Positions 5,845 through 7,690 of a DNA stretch of 7,690 bases are shown here, piece after piece. The notes beneath the pieces are model-generated. The model saw only the letters and a list, made by a program, of their open reading frames with translations, made no database searches and had not been told where the DNA came from. Positions within the stretch are counted from its first letter, which is position 1. Each line of letters begins with the position of its first letter. Where the stretch lies: contig CAMLSB010000085.1 in NCBI GenBank assembly GCA_946482565.1, positions 1-7,690 on the forward strand, in the 5' to 3' direction. The position numbers and the translations under genes are program-made. This stretch comes from an uncultured Lysobacteraceae bacterium (GTDB lineage Bacteria; Pseudomonadota; Gammaproteobacteria; Xanthomonadales; Xanthomonadaceae).

Positions 5845-7690
5845 AGGCAGGCAGGTCGGGCATCCAGAAGCGGGGCAGCCGGTGGTGCGCGGCGCGCTTG
5901 CTGTTGCTCGCGTTGGCGCTCGCCGTCGCGTTGCCGGCGTTTGCGCTGGGCCTGGGCCGGATCGTCGTGAAGTCGGCGCCGGGACAGCCGCTGCTGGCCG
6001 AAATCCCCGTCGTCGCGGCCGATCCCTCCGAGCTCGGCAACCTGCAGGTGCGCCTGGCATCGCCGGAAACCTTCCGCCGCGTCGGGCTGCCGGCGCCGGA
6101 TGCGGCGACCGCCAACCTGCGCTTCACCGTCGCCGTCGACGGCCGCGGCCAGCCGGTGATCCGCGTGACCAGCGCGGCGCCGCTGCGGCAGCCGCTGCTC
6201 ACCTTCCTCATCGAGGTGGACTGGGGCGCGGGTCGCCTGGTCCGCGAGTATTCCGCGCTGCTCGAGGCGCCCAGTTCGATGGCCGCGCCGGCGCAGCCGA
6301 TCCAGGCACCGACGGTCGCCACGCCGAACACCATCGTGCGCACGCCGGAACCCGCGCCGGCCGCCATCGCCGCACCGCCACCTGCGACAGCGCCCACCGC
6401 GCCGGCCCCCGCGGCGCCGCCAGCGGCGCCGGCGGAAGCGGCCGCACGGCCGGCGGAACCGCCGGCGACCGCCGGCGCGGGCAACGATGCGGAGGTCGTC
6501 GCAGAGCCGTTGCCCGAACCCGTTCCCGCGCCTCCGCCTTCGCCTTCGCCTTCGCCCGAGCCGATGGCCGCCGCGCCAGTGCCCGCGCCGGCCATGCCGC
6601 AGCCCGAGGCGCCGCAACCCGAAGCATCCGCACCCACGGCCGAAGCCGCGCGGCCGTCGACTGGCGCTGCGGCCGCGTCGGCCGTTGCGGCGAGCGCGCA
6701 CACCGTGCTCGCCGGCGAAACGCTCGGCGCCATCGCCGGTGGCCTGGACCGCGGCGCGCGCAGCCTCGACCAGATGATGCTGGCGCTGCTGCAAACCAAT
6801 CCCGAAGCCTTCATCGACGGCAACATCAACCTCATCCGCGAAGGCGCCGTGTTGCGCGCGCCGTCGGACGAGGCGCTCGCGCGCTACAGCAACGGCGAGG
6901 CCGCGGCGCTGGTGCGCCAGCAGGTCGCGCAATGGCGGCAGGCCGCCGCCGCGCGCATGCCGGCCGCCGCTGCCACCATCGAAGGTTCTGCGCCGGCGCA
7001 GGCGCCGGCCGCGCGCGCCGATGGCGCCGGGCGGAATACGAGCGGCGCGCACCTGCAGATCGTCCCGCCCGCTTCGGGCAAGGGCGCAGGCACACAGTCC
7101 GGCGCGCAGGCCGGCGGCGAGGGCACGATGTTGCGACAGGAAATCCAGGAAACCCGCGAAACAGTGGCCGCGCGCGATGCGGAAGTCGGCGAGCTGAAGA
7201 CGCGCGTCGCCGAGCTGCAGAAGATCCAGCAGCAGCAACAGCAGCTGATCGCGATGAAGGACAGCGCGCTCGCCGAGGCTCGCGCCAATCTGGCCAAAGC
7301 GCAGCAACAGGCCCTGCAGGCGCCGCAGCCCGCGAAGGCGGACTCCGCGGTGCGCGATCTGGTGTTGTGGCCGTGGCTGGTGCTCGCGTTGCTGGTGGCC
7401 GCGGCAGGCGGCTGGTGGTGGAAGCGCGGTGGCGGAGCAGGCCGCGCCCGACCGTTCCCGGTGCCGCGCAAGCCCGCTCCAGTCGCGCCCGCCGTTCGCG
7501 GCGAACCGGCGCCGGCCCCGGTGGTGCCTTCGTTCGCCGCGCCCGCATCCGCGCCATCGCCCGTCGCATCGAGCGGACCGGTCGCGCCCGCGACGTCCAC
7601 CCCGGCACCCGTACCGCCGCCCGTCGCGCCGCCGCCCGTCGCGCCGCCGCCCGTCGCGCCGCCGCCGATCGTGACGCCGCCGCCCGCCGC
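5841..7690 (+). CDS. fimV: FimV family polar hub / pilus assembly protein (3' partial)
   Basis: Inner-membrane peptidoglycan-binding protein that organises the cell pole and supports type IV pilus assembly and twitching. The 616 codons in the window are open with no stop. GTG 5841 is the only start codon between the in-frame TAG at 5808 and the signal peptide; it gives a basic n-region (KAGRSGIQKRGSRWCAAR), a hydrophobic core and a likely cleavage site ALPAFA/LGLG after residue 35. Next comes the FimV N-terminal domain (36-144, with QPLLAEIPV and LLTFLIEVDW), a Pro/Ala-rich linker (145-286), a LysM (about 287-342, starting HTVLAGETLGAIA), a coiled coil with a Gln run (431-493), one transmembrane helix (507-527, ending GGWWWK), and the start of a Pro/Ala-rich cytoplasmic region. 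The C-terminal TPR/FimV domain is beyond the window. asd-fimV-truA-trpF order is known from Pseudomonas. Confidence 0.94.
   Translation, partial: MKAGRSGIQKRGSRWCAARLLLLALALAVALPAFALGLGRIVVKSAPGQPLLAEIPVVAADPSELGNLQVRLASPETFRRVGLPAPDAATANLRFTVAVDGRGQPVIRVTSAAPLRQPLLTFLIEVDWGAGRLVREYSALLEAPSSMAAPAQPIQAPTVATPNTIVRTPEPAPAAIAAPPPATAPTAPAPAAPPAAPAEAAARPAEPPATAGAGNDAEVVAEPLPEPVPAPPPSPSPSPEPMAAAPVPAPAMPQPEAPQPEASAPTAEAARPSTGAAAASAVAASAHTVLAGETLGAIAGGLDRGARSLDQMMLALLQTNPEAFIDGNINLIREGAVLRAPSDEALARYSNGEAAALVRQQVAQWRQAAAARMPAAAATIEGSAPAQAPAARADGAGRNTSGAHLQIVPPASGKGAGTQSGAQAGGEGTMLRQEIQETRETVAARDAEVGELKTRVAELQKIQQQQQQLIAMKDSALAEARANLAKAQQQALQAPQPAKADSAVRDLVLWPWLVLALLVAAAGGWWWKRGGGAGRARPFPVPRKPAPVAPAVRGEPAPAPVVPSFAAPASAPSPVASSGPVAPATSTPAPVPPPVAPPPVAPPPVAPPPIVTPPPA
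6537..6554 (+). repeat. CCTTCG x3 hexamer repeat inside the fimV linker
   Basis: Three tandem CCTTCG units, preceded by one CCTCCG, encode Pro-Ser pairs (PSPSPS) in the Pro/Ala-rich periplasmic linker. The unit is a multiple of three, so copy changes alter length without breaking the frame. Confidence 0.7.
7614..7658 (+). repeat. 15-bp tandem repeat x3 encoding PPPVA in fimV
   Basis: Three identical copies of CCGCCGCCCGTCGCG, in frame, encode PPPVA-PPPVA-PPPVA in the cytoplasmic region after the transmembrane helix. A fourth, diverged copy (PPPIVT) follows. Perfect identity at the DNA level suggests recent slippage-driven expansion. Confidence 0.85.

Noticed and set aside
5724..7307. A 527-codon minus-strand frame opposite fimV
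   Set aside because: Its Arg/Gly-rich runs mirror the Ala/Pro-rich FimV linker. The plus-strand frame has a signal peptide, LysM, coiled coil and membrane helix, so this is a shadow frame.
7614..7658. Direct repeats considered as a possible CRISPR-like array
   Set aside because: The 15-bp units are contiguous with no spacers and encode PPPVA in frame in FimV.

Overview
The window is a chromosomal stretch from a GC-rich gammaproteobacterium (roughly 70% G+C by eye, codon third positions almost all G or C). Protein sequences and gene order (prmB-aroC-asd-fimV) fit the Xanthomonadaceae/Lysobacteraceae, of the Lysobacter/Luteimonas/Xanthomonas type. This placement is inference from remembered family sequences, not from a search. 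I see no mobile element, CRISPR array, tRNA, rRNA or phage gene, and base and codon use look uniform throughout.

Layout. (1) 1-935, + strand: the 3' part of an MltD-like lytic transglycosylase with a C-terminal LysM domain; its start lies upstream of the window. (2) 936-986: a short gap between convergent genes, with a 15-bp tandem duplication running across the transglycosylase stop codon. (3) 987-2499, - strand: a two-gene unit, read SCO1/SenC copper chaperone then psd (phosphatidylserine decarboxylase proenzyme), 19 nt apart. (4) 2500-2624: a divergent promoter region containing a perfect TATAAT. (5) 2625-5767, + strand: a compact run prmB (methyltransferase acting on ribosomal protein L3), aroC (chorismate synthase) and asd (aspartate-semialdehyde dehydrogenase), with a 15-nt gap and then a 4-nt ATGA overlap. 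(6) 5768-5840: a 73-nt gap with a possible promoter and a seven-codon mini-ORF. (7) 5841-7690, + strand: fimV, starting at GTG and running off the window; the N-terminal domain, LysM, coiled coil and transmembrane segment are present, while the cytoplasmic TPR end is missing. truA and trpF would be expected next, by analogy with other gammaproteobacteria.

How the genes relate. Most are housekeeping genes: aromatic and aspartate-family amino acid biosynthesis (aroC, asd), ribosome modification (prmB), phospholipid synthesis (psd), cytochrome oxidase copper delivery (SCO1), peptidoglycan remodelling (transglycosylase) and polar/type IV pilus organisation (fimV). Two proteins, the transglycosylase and FimV, carry peptidoglycan-binding LysM domains. 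I found no convincing undescribed system. The most useful irregularity is at the 5' end of fimV: a well-placed ATG is out of frame by one base, separated from the fimV frame by a G5 run, and the seven-codon ORF it opens ends exactly on the GTG start.
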